DNA of 64,000 bases from an uncultured Prevotellaceae bacterium. GTDB lineage: Bacteria; Bacteroidota; Bacteroidia; Bacteroidales; Muribaculaceae. Where the stretch lies: the NCBI GenBank assembly GCA_937916085.1, contig CALGGO010000004.1:1-64000 (forward strand), given 5' to 3'. The notes beneath the pieces are model-generated. The model saw only the letters and a program-made list of their open reading frames with translations. It made no database searches and was not told the origin of the DNA. Made by a program: the position numbers and the translations under genes. Positions 7,716 through 17,073 of this stretch are shown here, piece by piece (position 1 is the first letter of the stretch; each line of letters begins with the position of its first letter).

Positions 7716-8927
7716 TCACAGCTCATCAATCTTCTTGCTGCCAGTGACGTAATAGATGCGGCTTAGCACTTTTTTCACGTTCTCGTTGTGGGGCATCAGT
7801 TTGTGAGCTTTCTCAAGATAAGGCAAAGCTTCATTATAGAGCTTGATGGCATCTTTTGAGCGGTGATCGTCGCCTTTGATGGCTTTGCTATACAAAGCAT
7901 TGCCGAGGTCAAACAATGCCATGCCCGAATCGGGATTCAACTCCACAGCTTTCCTGTAGAACGGCATTGCGGCATCCACCCCCTGCTGAGCTTCAGCCAG
8001 CCGCCCCTTGAGGTCATAATACTCCGCCACGGTAGAGTCGCTTTTTATCACCTCGTCGAGCAAGGAGCTGGCCTCCTCATAGTTTTTCGCCCTCAAGTAA
8101 TAGTTGATTAAGATTCTCACATATCTAGGGTCGTTGGCGCCCAGCATGTCGTGGGCCTCGTGAGCCACACTCACCAGGTAGATGGTGTCTTGCTGCTTGA
8201 GAAGAGCGTCGATCCATGTATCATAAAGCACTTTCTTCCTGTAACCGAGGTTGCGGGCGTTGGCAAGATGCTCCACCGCTTTGTCATATTCCTTGTTTTG
8301 ATAGGCAGCCAGCCCTTGAAAGAACCTATTGTAGCCAATAACCGAATCGGGGTCATTCACCCCTTTCTTTATTGCCCAGTCGCACTTGGCGGTGCTGCAA
8401 TAGATGTCCCAAGCCTTGCAGGCGTTGCTCCAGTCGCCAGCCGCATAGAAATCGCCAGCAACAGCGCTATAGTCAATGAGGTGGCCAACCACCTTGTTCA
8501 TGATTTCTTGAGAGAATTTTGTCTTGTACTTTGCTTTCCCGGTCCTTTTGTCGAGTACAGGATTTCCTTTTTTGTCTAAGACGATAATGGTGTCTTTGTT
8601 AAGCGCCACTTGCAATTTGTCGTAGCCATCAATTAATGCCAATCCTGCCTCGGTGGAATTGATTTTATCGCCCACCGCCTTGTTGGCCATCATCTTATCG
8701 TAGATGGCATATTGTATCTTTCCAGCGACCCACCAGGTCTCGGCCTTGTCCTTAGTCTCATCGTTCACTAAGGCCTTATTGATTTTCTTCAACGAGTTCT
8801 TGTAGTTGTCAACCGAGAGCGTCATGCCACTTATTTCCTTTTTTACCTCGGTGACAAGACGATGCTGTGCCATCAACGAAATGCCACTAACGGAGACAAG
8901 AAACGATACAAGAACTATTTTCTTCAT
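7716..8927 (-). CDS. secreted tetratricopeptide-repeat protein
   Basis: A 403-residue protein with a Sec signal peptide (MKKIVLVSFLVSVSGISLMA, cleaved before Q21). At least three to four TPR units are visible, for example at residues about 200-235 (YNRFFQGLAAYQNKEYDKAVE), 270-300 (YLRAKNYEEASSLLDEVIK) and 305-340 (YDLKGRLAEAQQGVDAAMPF). A lysine-rich stretch LDKKGNPVLDKRTGKAKYKT is shared with the neighbouring gene, so the two are diverged tandem paralogs. A periplasmic scaffold role is likely; partners are unknown. The upstream paralog ends 80 bases before the start, so both are probably read from one promoter downstream of gyrA. Confidence 0.8.
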   Translation of the reverse strand: MKKIVLVSFLVSVSGISLMAQHRLVTEVKKEISGMTLSVDNYKNSLKKINKALVNDETKDKAETWWVAGKIQYAIYDKMMANKAVGDKINSTEAGLALIDGYDKLQVALNKDTIIVLDKKGNPVLDKRTGKAKYKTKFSQEIMNKVVGHLIDYSAVAGDFYAAGDWSNACKAWDIYCSTAKCDWAIKKGVNDPDSVIGYNRFFQGLAAYQNKEYDKAVEHLANARNLGYRKKVLYDTWIDALLKQQDTIYLVSVAHEAHDMLGANDPRYVRILINYYLRAKNYEEASSLLDEVIKSDSTVAEYYDLKGRLAEAQQGVDAAMPFYRKAVELNPDSGMALFDLGNALYSKAIKGDDHRSKDAIKLYNEALPYLEKAHKLMPHNENVKKVLSRIYYVTGSKKIDEL

Positions 8928-9007
8928 TTTTATTAATTGTTAAACGCTGTGCATAGCGTCGTCTTGATATGCCATGCACAGCGTTTTCGTTATTGCTTAA
9001 AAGAATA

Positions 9008-10063
9008 TTACTTACCTGGTCTGAGTATCTCAAGCTTATATTCCAAGTCTTCAACAAAACGACCTGCTTGAGGTGTCCTAGAACCATCAGCGTCAAGCTC
9101 TTTAGCCTTCTTGAACAATGGCAGGGCCTTGTCATAGATAGGCAGCAGCATTGGAGCCAGCTGGGCGTTAGTAGCCGATTGGTTCTCATCAATAATCTTT
9201 TCGGCTCTCGCATAGAGAACACGTCCTAAATCAAAAAATCCGTTAGGGAAAGTCTGGTCAAGCTCAACGGCTTTCTCATAATATTGCTCGGCTGCATCAA
9301 GTCCATCTTTCTGCTCAATGATATAACCTTTCATGTCATACATGAGCGCACTTGATGGGTCACTAGCAATTGCCTTATCAACATAGGCGATAGCGTCGGC
9401 ATAGTTTTGGCCATCGCAATAGTTTTGGATAATATTTGCCAAGCAGGAATTTCTGAAGTCCACAACCTGGTTCTCAGTATATCCTTTGTCGATAGCACTC
9501 TTGAAAGCGTTATATGCCCCATCAAAATCTTTAAGTTGATAGGCTGAATAACCTTCATAGAACGAGACATCAGCAAGAGTTTGTGGGTCAAATTCCACAC
9601 CCTCGGTGAGTGAAGAGCCCACTAAGGTTCTAAAGAATTTGAAAGCCTTGTAAGATGTAGTAAAATCATTACCCATAAGTCCTGCATTACCCACATTCAG
9701 CACATCATTGATGTGTCCCGAAAGCAGTGTAACAATGTCTTTAGAGTATTTTACTTTGAACTTTGGTTTTCCGGTTTTCTTGTCAATCTTTGGAGATCCA
9801 TCTTTATTGGTCTCAATAACAGTATCGAGTGGCAAAGCCTTTTGCAACAGTTCAAAACCGTTCATCAGGGCAGCCGCGCGTTCCCCAATTGTTGGGTCAG
9901 GAGCGTCAGGATTCTGTCCATGAGCCAGAGTATATTCTCCAAAGAGTTTGTCATATTTAGCAAACTCGGCCTTGCCTGCGTTAAAGAGTTCCTCGGCAGT
10001 TTGTGCCTTTGCTCCCATCACCAAGAGTGATGCGCAAGCAACAAATAAGAAAAACTTTTTCAT
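9008..10063 (-). CDS. secreted tetratricopeptide-repeat protein (paralog)
   Basis: A 351-residue paralog of the adjacent TPR protein. It has a signal peptide (MKKFFLFVACASLLVMGAKA) and the same KDGSPKIDKKTGKPKFKVK stretch at about residues 85-105. TPR-like helices follow at about 165-200 (YEGYSAYQLKDFDGAYNAFK), 205-240, 245-275 (MKGYIIEQKDGLDAAEQYYE) and 280-330. The C-terminus ends in a short coiled helix. Proximity to gyrA on the same strand recurs, as far as I recall, in other Bacteroidales. No enzymatic motif is seen. Confidence 0.8.
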   Translation of the reverse strand: MKKFFLFVACASLLVMGAKAQTAEELFNAGKAEFAKYDKLFGEYTLAHGQNPDAPDPTIGERAAALMNGFELLQKALPLDTVIETNKDGSPKIDKKTGKPKFKVKYSKDIVTLLSGHINDVLNVGNAGLMGNDFTTSYKAFKFFRTLVGSSLTEGVEFDPQTLADVSFYEGYSAYQLKDFDGAYNAFKSAIDKGYTENQVVDFRNSCLANIIQNYCDGQNYADAIAYVDKAIASDPSSALMYDMKGYIIEQKDGLDAAEQYYEKAVELDQTFPNGFFDLGRVLYARAEKIIDENQSATNAQLAPMLLPIYDKALPLFKKAKELDADGSRTPQAGRFVEDLEYKLEILRPGK

Positions 10064-10134
10064 AATTCAAAAATGTTTATTGTTTAGAAATGTTTTTTTG
10101 TTATCTCTTGTATAATTAATGTTTTTATTAATTG

Positions 10135-10151
10135 AAAGGCAAAGTGCCTTT
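10135..10151. terminator. small hairpin between gyrA and the TPR genes
   Basis: AAAGGCA-AAG-TGCCTTT forms a 7-bp stem with a 3-base loop and is followed by further T residues on the plus strand. On the minus strand, the direction of gyrA transcription, it lacks a downstream T-run. Its role as gyrA terminator is therefore uncertain; readthrough into the TPR genes is possible. Confidence 0.4.
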
Positions 10152-10214
10152 TTAAGCTTCTTGGTCATAAGACTGCGAATCGTTGTTTTCGTTTAATTCG
10201 TCAGTCACATTTTT

Positions 10215-10287
10215 GATAAATTAGGCTGCGCTTCGGAAATGCTCAAATAAATTTGGCATTTCACTCAACTTGCACTAATTTTGTGCA
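10215..10287 (+). promoter_or_regulatory. promoter-bearing repeat overlapping the gyrA stop codon
   Basis: This is a near-copy of the PAP2 promoter repeat. It begins GATAAATTAGGCTGCGC, has TTTG at 10252-10255 and TAATTTTG at 10276-10283, with a 20-base gap. It points into gyrA on the antisense strand. The gyrA stop codon (10275-10277) and its last few codons lie inside the repeat. There is no plus-strand gene downstream, so either it produces an antisense transcript or it is a relic of repeat insertion. Confidence 0.65.
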
Positions 10288-12803
10288 ATTTCATTCTCTT
10301 GGCCAAAGTTGATGTCTTGCTGCAAGCCCTCACCCTCGGGGATATATTCCTCAATCTTCTCGGGGTCGGTATCTACCTTGCAAACCGAAGCTATCTCGTC
10401 GTTCTTCTTCTCGAGGTTGATAAGCCTTACACCTTGAGTTGCACGGCCCAAAACTCTCAATTCCGAAACTTTAAGGCGAATTGTGATACCCGACTTGTTG
10501 ATGATGACAATATCGTTGCTGTCATTCACATTGCGGATGGCAATGAGTTTGCCGGTTTTCTCAGTGATGTTGATGGTCTTCACACCCTTAGCACCACGGT
10601 TGGTGACACGATAGTCCTCAAGCTTAGAGCGCTTGCCCATACCCTGCTCCGAGAGCACGAGCACATCATCTTGAGCATTGGAGCGCATGCAAATCATGCC
10701 CACCACAGCATCATCGCCTCCGTCAAGAGTCATACCCTTCACGCCAGTAGCGGTGCGCCCCATCGCACGCACCTTGGTTTCCGAGAAACGTATGGCACGT
10801 CCGTTGCGGTTAGCGAGAACAATCTCGCTGTCGCCCTCGGTGAGCACGGCGCCAATGAGTTGGTCGTCTTCACGGATATTGAGGGCGTTTACGCCATTGA
10901 AACGTGGTCGCGAGAACTCCGACAGACGTGTGCGTTTCACGATACCGTTCTTTGTTCCAAATACTATATAGTGGTTTTGGTTATACTCAGGGTCTTTGAG
11001 CTTGGTGGCGCGGATAAAGGCGTTGATGCGGTTCTCGGGACCCAGGTTGAGCAGGTTCTGGATGGCGCGCCCCTTAGAGTTCTTGGCGCCTTCGGGAATC
11101 TCAAACACGCGCAGCCAGTAGCAGCGTCCCAATTCGGTAAAGAAGAGCATATAGTTATGGTTGGTTGCCTCATAGATATACTCGATGAAGTCCTCATCGC
11201 GCGTGGCACTACCCTTCGCTCCTACTCCGCCACGGTTTTGAGTGCGATACTCGCTCAACGGAGTGCGCTTGATGTAGCCAAAGTGCGAGATGGTGATAAT
11301 CATCGGGTCATCGGGATAGAAGTCCTCGGCGTTCATCTCCTCGGCAGAATACTCGATTTGGGTGCGTCGCTCGTCACCATATTTGTCACGAACCTCAATC
11401 AGCTCGTCCTCAATCACTTTGCGGCAAACATCGGGATTAGTCAAAATCTCCTCTAGTCGCTCGATGGTTTTCAACAGGTCTTCCATCTCGGCATGTAGCT
11501 TGTCTTGCTCAAGGTTGGTGAGCTGTCGCAGACGCATCTCAACGATGGCGCGGGTTTGGATGTCGTCGAGATTGAATCTCTCGCCCAAGCGCTGACGTGC
11601 CTCGTCGGCTGTCTTGCTGCTGCGGATGATGTGGATTACCTCATCGATATTGTCACTGGCGATAATCAGTCCCTCGAGGATGTGGGCACGCTCTCTGGCT
11701 TTTTTAAGCTCAAATTCAGTGCGGCGTATCACCACTTCGTGTCGATGCTCGAGGAAGTAATGCAGCATGTCTCTCAGGGTCACCGTCTGTGGACGGCCAT
11801 TGACGAGACACACGTTGTTGACGCTGAACGACGACTGCAGCTCGGTCATCTTGTAGAGCTTATTGAGCAGCACATTGGCGTTGAAGTCTTTCTTTACATC
11901 AATGACGATGCGCATGCCCTGGCGGTCGCTCTCGTCGTTGATGTTTGAGATGCCGTCGATGCGCTTGTCCTCAACAAGTGAGGCGATGTTCTGAATGAGC
12001 TCGCTCTTGTTGACGTTGTAAGGTATCTCGGTCACGACGATGCGGTCACGACCATTCTCACTCTCGATTTCGGCTTTTGAGCGTATTACAATACGTCCTT
12101 TGCCGGTCTCGAAAGCGTCTCTCACGCCTTGATACCCATGAATGATTCCGCCAGTGGGGAAGTCGGGGGCGATGATGTGTTTCATCAAGCCATCGGTGTC
12201 GATGTCTGGGTTCTCAAGCATAGCAAGGCAAGCGTTGATCGCCTCGGTGAGGTTGTGGGGCGCCATGTTGGTCGCCATGCCCACCGCGATTCCTGAGCCA
12301 CCGTTCACAAGCAGGTTAGGGAAGCGCGTGGGCAGCACTTCGGGCTCGTCGATAGTGTTGTCGAAGTTTGGCACAAAGTTCACGGTGTCCTTGTCCATGT
12401 CGCGCATCATCTCCTCGCCCATCTTGCCGAGGCGCGCCTCGGTATAACGCATGGCAGCTGGGCTGTCGCCGTCGATGGAGCCGAAGTTTCCCTGTCCGTC
12501 AACAAGCGGATAGCGCATCGCCCAGTCTTGCGCTAGGCGCACCATTGCCAGATACACCGACGAGTCGCCGTGTGGGTGGTATTTACCCAGCACGTCACCC
12601 ACGATACGTGCCGATTTCTTGTAGGGGGCATTTGAGAAGTTGCCCAGTTTTTCCATACCGAAAAGCACACGCCGGTGCACGGGCTTGAAGCCGTCGCGCA
12701 CATCGGGCAGCGCTCTCGAAACGATTACCGACATCGAGTAGTCGATGTAGCTGGTCTTCATCTCGTTTTCGATATTGATCTCAATAATTCGATCGTTGTT
12801 CAT
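10275..12803 (-). CDS. gyrA: DNA gyrase subunit A
   Basis: The breakage-reunion subunit of gyrase, which introduces negative supercoils. The 842-residue length is normal. The N-terminal part has [14 protein letters not shown], the quinolone region [19 protein letters not shown], and the catalytic tyrosine in [12 protein letters not shown] (about residue 120). The C-terminal beta-pinwheel begins after about residue 500 and includes the GyrA box [10 protein letters not shown] plus repeat blades such as [12 protein letters not shown]. At the position equivalent to E. coli Asp87 the residue is Leu. The last five residues are encoded within a dispersed promoter repeat. A -7 box TATCTTTG lies about 97 bases upstream of the start. 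Confidence 0.98.
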   Translation of the reverse strand: MNNDRIIEINIENEMKTSYIDYSMSVIVSRALPDVRDGFKPVHRRVLFGMEKLGNFSNAPYKKSARIVGDVLGKYHPHGDSSVYLAMVRLAQDWAMRYPLVDGQGNFGSIDGDSPAAMRYTEARLGKMGEEMMRDMDKDTVNFVPNFDNTIDEPEVLPTRFPNLLVNGGSGIAVGMATNMAPHNLTEAINACLAMLENPDIDTDGLMKHIIAPDFPTGGIIHGYQGVRDAFETGKGRIVIRSKAEIESENGRDRIVVTEIPYNVNKSELIQNIASLVEDKRIDGISNINDESDRQGMRIVIDVKKDFNANVLLNKLYKMTELQSSFSVNNVCLVNGRPQTVTLRDMLHYFLEHRHEVVIRRTEFELKKARERAHILEGLIIASDNIDEVIHIIRSSKTADEARQRLGERFNLDDIQTRAIVEMRLRQLTNLEQDKLHAEMEDLLKTIERLEEILTNPDVCRKVIEDELIEVRDKYGDERRTQIEYSAEEMNAEDFYPDDPMIITISHFGYIKRTPLSEYRTQNRGGVGAKGSATRDEDFIEYIYEATNHNYMLFFTELGRCYWLRVFEIPEGAKNSKGRAIQNLLNLGPENRINAFIRATKLKDPEYNQNHYIVFGTKNGIVKRTRLSEFSRPRFNGVNALNIREDDQLIGAVLTEGDSEIVLANRNGRAIRFSETKVRAMGRTATGVKGMTLDGGDDAVVGMICMRSNAQDDVLVLSEQGMGKRSKLEDYRVTNRGAKGVKTINITEKTGKLIAIRNVNDSNDIVIINKSGITIRLKVSELRVLGRATQGVRLINLEKKNDEIASVCKVDTDPEKIEEYIPEGEGLQQDINFGQENEIAQN

Positions 12804-12899
12804 CTCACAAAAATTAAAATTTTACCTGTGGCGAGCTGCAAATCCAGCGAAATGTTGCCTCAATCATCACAGTCACGCCGAAACATTAAAATTAACCTA

Positions 12900-12907
12900 C
12901 AAAGATA
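12900..12907 (-). promoter_or_regulatory. -7 box for gyrA
   Basis: Read on the minus strand the sequence is TATCTTTG, a perfect TAnnTTTG box, followed by a leader of about 97 bases to the gyrA ATG. No convincing TTTG sits 19-21 bases ahead, so the call is weaker than for the complete promoters. Confidence 0.5.
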
Positions 12908-13024
12908 CAATATTTCATTGAATTACACATTATATATGTGTAACAATTTTTCAAAAAAAATACTCTTGTGCCATATTATTGCACAAGAGCATAAATCTTA
13001 ATAAATCAGTAATGACAAAAAGCA

Positions 13025-13273
13025 TTATTTGGCTAATGCTTTTTTAAGTGCCTTAGCGAGTTGGTCGGGGCATGAGGTGGGTTTATAGCCACACCTTATG
13101 CCTTCGAGTTTAGCGATTGCCTCGTCGCAAGGCATTCCTTGCACTAGTCTTGAGATGCCCTGCAAGTTGCCGTGACAACCACCAGTGAAGAGAACTTGCT
13201 TGATAATATTATCTTCAATCTCAAAGTCGATTTGACGTGAGCATGTGCCTGATGTATAATATGTGTATTTCAT
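13025..13273 (-). CDS. TSCPD domain protein
   Basis: An 82-residue protein consisting of a single TSCPD domain. It has the conserved TSGTCSRQIDFEI start, FTGGCHGNLQGISRLVQGM in the middle, and the signature TSCPDQLAKAL near the C-terminus (the domain's name motif). TSCPD domains occur at the C-terminus of some ribonucleotide reductases and as stand-alone proteins; cysteine-based metal binding is suspected but the role of stand-alone forms is not established. It ends the gene order hisS, regulator, TSCPD on the minus strand and starts 12 bases after the regulator's stop codon. Confidence 0.88.
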   Translation of the reverse strand: MKYTYYTSGTCSRQIDFEIEDNIIKQVLFTGGCHGNLQGISRLVQGMPCDEAIAKLEGIRCGYKPTSCPDQLAKALKKALAK

Positions 13274-13285
13274 TATTTTTTACAC

Positions 13286-13969
13286 TTAAGTTGTTTTCAA
13301 CTGTTTGAGGAAGTCGTGGCGACTGGCGATTTTGATTGTGGTACTATCGGTCATGTCGATAAGACCATTGTCATTGAGGAAGCTTATAGCACTCACGAGT
13401 GCTGGTCTTCTTGCACCCAGCAGCCAGCACAAGTCACGCTGACGGAAAGTCATCGTGATGTTTTGCGAGCGTTGTGATGTGAAAGCGCTCACAAGCATCA
13501 CCAGTCGTTCCTGCACCGAGGCGTTGCCCAAGTTGAGCAGTTGTGATTTCCTCACTTGGGAATTTCTTGAGAGGTAGTTCAAAATATTGAAAAGGAAAAC
13601 ATCATCGGTTCTGAGCATCGCCACATAATCATGCTTTGCCAGTTGCAGGATGCCGCAACAGTCTATCGCTTTGACACTGAAAGGATAGCAAGTGTCAAGG
13701 CCAAAGAGGTAATCGGGAGCTATCACTTCGGGGGCTTCCAGCTCATGAGAAATCTTGAACTTGAGCACCTTACTTTCAAATTCTATCATTGCACGTCCTG
13801 AGACGATAAACCTCACGTGGGTGCACTCGTCACCGCACGACAAGATTTTCTCTCCTTTCCTGAACTTGAGGAAGTGGAACGGCACTTTCTCTACCGTCTC
13901 CTGGAGGCGCTCCTGACTGACGCCCTGGAACAAAGGCAAGTGGAGCAGTTTGTCAAAAATGTTTTCCAT
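13286..13969 (-). CDS. Crp/Fnr-family transcription regulator
   Basis: A 227-residue protein with an N-terminal cyclic-nucleotide-binding-like beta-roll (FLKFRKGEKILSCGDECTHVRFIVSGRAMIEF, about residues 35-65). A dimer helix follows, then a C-terminal winged helix (about 160-220, with FRQRDLCWLLGARRPALVSAISFLNDNGLIDM as recognition helix region). It lacks the N-terminal cysteine cluster of true FNR, so iron-sulfur sensing is unlikely. The ATG at 13969 is preferred; an upstream in-frame ATG would add residues encoded by spacer repeat words. It lies downstream of hisS. Confidence 0.85.
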   Translation of the reverse strand: MENIFDKLLHLPLFQGVSQERLQETVEKVPFHFLKFRKGEKILSCGDECTHVRFIVSGRAMIEFESKVLKFKISHELEAPEVIAPDYLFGLDTCYPFSVKAIDCCGILQLAKHDYVAMLRTDDVFLFNILNYLSRNSQVRKSQLLNLGNASVQERLVMLVSAFTSQRSQNITMTFRQRDLCWLLGARRPALVSAISFLNDNGLIDMTDSTTIKIASRHDFLKQLKTT

Positions 13970-14058
13970 AATTATTATCGCGTTCTCGAGTAATAGTGTA
14001 ATCGAGTAATCGAATAGTCGAGCATTCGAGCATTCGAACAATCAAACAGTCAAATAAC
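13970..14058 (-). repeat. TCGAATGCTCGA word string
   Basis: The spacer between the hisS stop and the regulator start is a run of words of the form CGAATGCTCGA, CGACTATTCGA and TTACTCGATTACAC on the minus strand, ending in CTCGAGAACGCG. A similar string (TCGAATGCTCGAGAACTCGA) lies at 50545-50580. The words leave a frame open into the regulator, which makes an artificial N-terminal extension. Confidence 0.7.
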
Positions 14059-15420
14059 TTATTTCAATAACTCAATCGCTTCTTCTACGGTGCAGTTATT
14101 CTGTTCTCCTGTAGCCATGTTTTTTATGGCGATAGTGCCTGATGCCATCTCGTTCTCTCCTACTATTGCCACAAAGGGAACGCCTTTAGCATTGGCGTAT
14201 GCCATCTGCTTCTTCATCTTTGCCGACTCTGGGAAAATCTCGCAGGAGATTCCTGCCGCGCGAAGTGATGCGATATGCTGCAGGCACACTGCCGCTTCTC
14301 TCTCTCCAAAGTTGATGAAAATCACCTTGGTTGTGGCTATCGTGTCGGCAGGATAAAGGTAAAGGGTGTTGAGGACGTCAAAGATGCGGTCAGCGCCAAA
14401 ACTGATGCCCACACCCGACAGCCCGTCCATGCCAAAGACGCCAGTAAGATTGTCATAACGTCCACCGCCTGTGATACTTCCCATCTCCACATCGAGGGCC
14501 TTAACCTCGAGGATAGTGCCAGTATAGTAGTTCAACCCACGTGCCAACGACACATCAAGCTCTACTTGCGACTTGAGGTTTAAAGCACTAGCACTGCCGA
14601 GCACAAACATCATCTCCTCAATGCCTTTCATTCCTGTCTCAGAATTTACGAGCAGCGTTTTGAGAGTGGCGAGTTTCTCGTCGTTGCTGCCGCTAAGGGT
14701 AAGCAATGGCCGCAATGTGTCGATAGCGTCTTGCGACAGCCCTTTCTCAATTAACTCGGCATTGACATTGTCAAGCCCAATCTTGTCGATTTTGTCGATT
14801 GCCACCGTAATATCGACAATCTTCTCGGGAGCTCCAATCACCTCGGCAATGCCACTGAGAATCTTGCGGTTGTTGAGTTTAATCACAATGTTGATGCCAA
14901 AGCGCTTGAACACCTCGTCAATCATCGACACCAGCTCCACCTCATTGAGCAAGGAGTCACTGCCAACAACGTCGGCATCGCACTGATAGAACTCGCGGTA
15001 ACGACCACGCTGTGGACGGTCGGCACGCCACACAGGTTGAATCTGGTAGCGCTTGAACGGCATCTGCAAGTCGTTGCGGTGCTGCACGACATAGCGAGCG
15101 AAGGGCACTGTCAAGTCATAGCGCAATCCCTTCTCGCTAACTTTAGTAATAAGGTGTATATAATCTTTGTTTGCCAGCAGTTCTTCGGGGGCATCTTTTA
15201 GATAGTCGCCGCTGTTGAGGATTTTAAACAGCAGTTTATCGCCTTCCTCGCCATATTTTCCCATCAGCGTTGAGAGGTTCTCCATCGCTGGTGTCTCAAT
15301 CTGCTGGAAACCGTAGAGCAAGAACACGCTCTTGATTGTATCAAAAATATAGTTGCGTTTCGCCATCTCGAGTGGCGAGAAATCTCTAGTTCCTTTTGGA
15401 ATTGATGGTTTTTGTGCCAT
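14059..15420 (-). CDS. hisS: histidyl-tRNA synthetase
   Basis: A class II aminoacyl-tRNA synthetase that charges tRNA-His. The 453-residue protein has the motif 1 region ([20 protein letters not shown]), motif 2 ([22 protein letters not shown]), the histidine-specific HisA box ([15 protein letters not shown]) and motif 3 (GISFGADRI), then a C-terminal anticodon-binding domain (about 355-453, with [20 protein letters not shown]). Length fits the longer Bacteroidetes form. Confidence 0.97.
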   Translation of the reverse strand: MAQKPSIPKGTRDFSPLEMAKRNYIFDTIKSVFLLYGFQQIETPAMENLSTLMGKYGEEGDKLLFKILNSGDYLKDAPEELLANKDYIHLITKVSEKGLRYDLTVPFARYVVQHRNDLQMPFKRYQIQPVWRADRPQRGRYREFYQCDADVVGSDSLLNEVELVSMIDEVFKRFGINIVIKLNNRKILSGIAEVIGAPEKIVDITVAIDKIDKIGLDNVNAELIEKGLSQDAIDTLRPLLTLSGSNDEKLATLKTLLVNSETGMKGIEEMMFVLGSASALNLKSQVELDVSLARGLNYYTGTILEVKALDVEMGSITGGGRYDNLTGVFGMDGLSGVGISFGADRIFDVLNTLYLYPADTIATTKVIFINFGEREAAVCLQHIASLRAAGISCEIFPESAKMKKQMAYANAKGVPFVAIVGENEMASGTIAIKNMATGEQNNCTVEEAIELLK

Positions 15421-15673
15421 TTTGTTATTTGTTTATCATTTATCGTTTTTAGCTGACGAGCTGACGAGCAAACGAGACAAGTGAATTGTCAAACGACTAG
15501 AAACTACAATGCTCTTGTTTTCATTTTTAGACATAAGAACATAAGTTCATTTTTTACTTTGTACTTAGTCCTTTGTACTTGGTACTTAGTCCTTTGTACT
15601 TAGTCCTCCAAACTCTCCACTTTATGCCATTGCCTTGTCAGCTTGTTCCTTGTCAGCTTATCAGCTTGTTAGC
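15421..15673. repeat. hisS/peptidase spacer made of word repeats
   Basis: Read on the minus strand, the string after the peptidase stop is GCTAACAAGCTGATAAGCTGACAAGG and related words. It is followed by four GGACTAAGTACAAAG units (15560-15605) and, next to the hisS start, the inverse words GCTCGTCAGCTCGTCAGC, then TAAAAACGATAAATGATAAAC. The 3'-side and 5'-side words are reverse complements of each other, so the spacer could pair across its length. Confidence 0.75.
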
Positions 15674-16351
15674 TTAATTACGGCTGCGGCCCATGAAGAT
15701 CATCACATAATACATTAATGTCGCCAGCGAACTTAGGGCTGCTACCACATAGGTATAAGCTGCGGCGTGGAGGGCGTCTTTTGCATGCTCGGTCTTTATG
15801 CCGCTTGTGACACCCGACTTTTCAAGCCAAGCTACTGCACGACGGCTGGCATCAACCTCTACGGGAAGTGTGATGAGACTGAACAACGTGGTTAAAGCAA
15901 ACAGACAAATGCCTACCAGCATAACCGTAGGGAACACCTCTATTAATAGAATTCCTGCAAGAAGCACCCAAGTAAGCCATTGTGACGCAAAACTAACCAC
16001 TGGCACAAGAGCCGTGCGCATTTTTAAAAAGGAATAGCCATGAGCGTGTTGCAACGCATGTCCACACTCATGAGCCGCTACCGCCGCAGCTGCCACGCTA
16101 TTGACCGAATAAACCACGTCGCTGAGGTTGACGGTGCCATTGGCAGGATTATAGTGGTCGGTGAGCTGCCCCGACACACTTGTCACATTAACATTGTTTA
16201 TGCCATTATCTTGAAGGAACTTCGTTGCTACGTCTCGACCTGTCATTGGCACATCAAGAGCTTCTTGAGAATAGATTTTGAACTTATTCTGCAACGAATG
16301 CTGAACAAGGTAACTGATAATTGTAATTGCTATGAAAAGTATGTAAACCAT
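15674..16351 (-). CDS. YugP-type neutral zinc metallopeptidase
   Basis: A 225-residue membrane protein with an N-terminal membrane anchor (residues 1-18) and the zinc-binding HECGH motif in VAAHECGHALQHAHGY (about residue 92). Three further membrane segments follow (about 112-135, 140-162 and 198-220). PMTGRDVATKFL and LTDHYNP are typical of this family, named after Bacillus YugP. The active site probably faces the cytoplasm or membrane interface. The physiological substrate is not known. It stands downstream of hisS's spacer in reverse order, that is, it is transcribed before hisS. Confidence 0.88.
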   Translation of the reverse strand: MVYILFIAITIISYLVQHSLQNKFKIYSQEALDVPMTGRDVATKFLQDNGINNVNVTSVSGQLTDHYNPANGTVNLSDVVYSVNSVAAAAVAAHECGHALQHAHGYSFLKMRTALVPVVSFASQWLTWVLLAGILLIEVFPTVMLVGICLFALTTLFSLITLPVEVDASRRAVAWLEKSGVTSGIKTEHAKDALHAAAYTYVVAALSSLATLMYYVMIFMGRSRN

Positions 16352-16546
16352 AATAATGTGATGTGGTTACTTATTGATATTTTTCGGTTTTTCATCAAAA
16401 AAAACCTCAAATATTTTTTGGTTATTAAAAATTGATGTAAATTTACGGCGTTTTTTTGAGACAGCAAAATTTTATAGAGAAAACATACTGTTTTTTATTT
16501 AATATTCACTATTTTTTTAACAAACACAATAATTTTTTTTAACATT

Positions 16547-16960
16547 ATGAAAAAGTTTTTCTTATTCGCTGTAGCTATTGCTACTCTTTCTTTGGTTTCT
16601 TGTGGTGAAGGCACTACCAGTGGTTCGGCTGCTAACGACAGCACTGCTTCGGGCAACCCCACTTCGGTAACTCCCAGCATGAGCGTTGAGACTCCTAGCG
16701 GCGTAGCTAGCGCTGTTTCAGGCGTTGTTGAGGATGCACAGGAAGTTGCTAACGATGCTGCTGCTGCAGTTGAGGACAAAGCCAATGACCTGAAGAACCA
16801 AGCTGAGCAAAAAGCTAATGAGCTGAAGGACAAAGCTGAGCAAAAAGCCAATGAGCTGAAGGACAAAGCTGAGCAGAAAGTTAATGAAGGTCTTGACAAA
16901 GCTGGCAAGAAGATCGATGAAGGTCTCAACAAGGCTGGTGAAGCAATTAAGAACCTCTAA
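16547..16960 (+). CDS. small lipoprotein with lysine-rich amphipathic repeats
   Basis: A 137-residue lipoprotein. It has a signal peptide with lipobox LVSC (MKKFFLFAVAIATLSLVSCGEG, lipidated Cys at residue 19) and a Ser/Thr/Ala-rich linker (20-70). A long amphipathic helix follows (75-137), built from the 11-residue unit KANELKDKAEQ in near-perfect tandem copies, ending KKIDEGLNKAGEAIKNL. The helix pattern resembles LEA or apolipoprotein-like repeats. The encoding DNA holds 33-bp tandem repeats, so copy number may vary. A paralogous lipoprotein follows. Function unknown; an envelope-spanning or stress role would be a guess. Confidence 0.8.
   Translation: MKKFFLFAVAIATLSLVSCGEGTTSGSAANDSTASGNPTSVTPSMSVETPSGVASAVSGVVEDAQEVANDAAAAVEDKANDLKNQAEQKANELKDKAEQKANELKDKAEQKVNEGLDKAGKKIDEGLNKAGEAIKNL
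16800..16890 (+). repeat. 33-bp tandem repeat inside the lipoprotein gene
   Basis: The unit beginning AAGCTGAGCAAAAAGC occurs at 16800-16832 and 16833-16865 with two or fewer mismatches. It continues as a shorter diverged third copy to about 16890. Each unit encodes one 11-residue helical repeat. Confidence 0.85.
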
Positions 16961-17015
16961 ATCACTGCTTTTAACTCCTTATTTCTAGAGGAAAATTTTG
17001 GAGTATTTCAAGAAC

Positions 17016-17047
17016 AAAGGGAGACACTCACTGTGGGTTCTCCCTTT
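17016..17047 (+). terminator. intrinsic terminator after the first lipoprotein gene
   Basis: AAAGGGAGA (17016-17024) pairs with TCTCCCTTT (17039-17047) around a 14-base loop and continues into a T-run (17045-17050). A closely related hairpin follows the next lipoprotein gene. Confidence 0.8.
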
Positions 17048-17073
17048 TTTAAAGAAAGAATTTAATTCGTATT

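Noticed and set aside
10281..11456. A 391-codon plus-strand frame opposite gyrA, downstream of the antisense promoter repeat
   Set aside because: The position behind a promoter is tempting, but the translation has no recognisable domain and mirrors gyrA codon structure. I treat it as a shadow; any transcript is more likely non-coding.
13970..14041. N-terminal extension of the Crp-like regulator (24 residues)
   Set aside because: The extension is encoded by CGAATGCTCGA spacer words; the ATG at 13969 gives a normal family start.
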